Assembly: GCA_027459625.1 (NCBI GenBank)
Contig: DAIDHP010000026.1
Coordinates: 1-55,538 of the forward strand
Length of the DNA: 55,538 nucleotides
Direction: 5' to 3'
From: Chthonomonadales bacterium
Lineage (GTDB): Bacteria; Armatimonadota; Chthonomonadetes; Chthonomonadales; CAJBBX01
In this document: piece by piece, positions 55,469-55,538 of the stretch
How the letters are laid out: each line of letters begins with the position of its first letter
Position numbering within the stretch: the first letter of the stretch is position 1
The notes under the pieces: model-generated
The model's input: the letters and a program-made list of their open reading frames with translations, nothing else
Told to the model about the DNA's origin: nothing
Database searches by the model: none
Translations under genes and position numbers: made by a program

Positions 55469-55538
55469 GTATGCCGGGCATGTTCATGCTCTCGGAGGTG
55501 CAAGTCCTCTACGGTGCAGGAAACCGTAACCGTTAAGC
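55469..55538 (+). mobile_element. Group II intron (class C type), 5' end only
   Basis: Directly after the terminator T-run comes GTATGCCGGGCATG, then CTCTCGGAGGTGCAAGTCC and TCTACGG. This matches the 5' end of bacterial class C introns (commonly GTGCGCCCGGCATG...GGAGGTGCAAGTCC). The element continues past the window edge, so its reverse transcriptase is not seen. It has the same orientation as the partial intron at the left edge and may be another copy of it. The first bases GTATG deviate slightly from the common GTGYG. Confidence 0.78.

Noticed and set aside
1-55538. CRISPR arrays, rRNA, tRNA genes or prophage
   Set aside because: I saw no regular short-repeat/spacer pattern, no tRNA cloverleaf with a GGTTCGA-type arm, no rRNA core sequences and no phage structural genes.

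Overview
This window reads as one contiguous stretch of bacterial chromosome of about 50% GC, dense with intact housekeeping and metabolic genes. Most genes have clear Shine-Dalgarno sites, and TTG and GTG starts are common. Both ends fall inside group II introns of the class C type. Bases 1-74 are the 3' end (domains V and VI) of one intron copy, and 55469-55538 are the 5' end of another, placed directly after a rho-independent terminator. This suggests the window is a whole assembly contig that broke at a multicopy intron. The lineage cannot be fixed from sequence alone. A steA-mctB-glycosyltransferase cluster, a bacterial 14-type complex I with the N7 motif in NuoG, an O-antigen-ligase-type protein and a likely leaderless gene would fit an uncultured Terrabacteria-type bacterium such as Armatimonadota, but this is a low-confidence inference.

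Layout. 76-1095 holds no gene, but has tandem units of about 200 bp carrying a GGGCGACC/GGTCGCCC palindrome. 1096-13572 (minus strand) is one long gene train that probably starts at a near-consensus promoter at 13611-13639. It runs nitrilase-type amidase, nadE, steA, mctB/steB, a GT2 glycosyltransferase, an MraY/WecA-like transferase, recC, recB. 13871-19514 (plus) carries tilS, ftsH and typA. 19511-24393 (minus) is a surface-polysaccharide operon (HAD phosphatase, two GT2 enzymes, O-antigen-ligase/TPR protein) driven by a promoter that places the transcription start on the GTG start codon. 24671-28017 holds two secreted proteins of unknown role, an ECF sigma factor and a PAS-plus-DHp protein lacking a kinase ATPase domain. 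28473-36209 (plus) carries pdxS, a polysaccharide-deacetylase-like protein, ygfZ, ilvD, a GH78-type glycosidase and an Fe/Mn superoxide dismutase. 36261-38561 (minus) is a quinol-dependent nitric oxide reductase. 38964-54011 (plus) is a long complex I operon, nuoA C D E F G H J K L M, then a uroporphyrinogen-decarboxylase-superfamily gene, then nuoN. asnS and its terminator close the window.

How the parts work together. The nuo operon encodes the NADH module (E, F, G), the quinone-module subunits C and D and the whole membrane arm, but nuoB and nuoI are absent from their usual places, so the N2, N6a and N6b clusters must be supplied from elsewhere. The reductase and the dismutase next door handle NO and superoxide. 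YgfZ may support Fe-S enzymes such as IlvD encoded beside it. The amidase and NadE together look like a split glutamine-dependent NAD synthetase, supplying the cofactor used by complex I. The steA/mctB/GT2/GT4 group and the 19.5-24.4 kb operon point to envelope building.

Most noteworthy: the nuoB/nuoI-less nuo operon with an inserted URO-D-family gene; a possible three-helix RNA element between nuoL and nuoM; the ATPase-less PAS-DHp protein beside an ECF sigma factor with no anti-sigma gene; the leaderless HAD promoter; a possible folded leader upstream of pdxS; and the intron-bounded ends.
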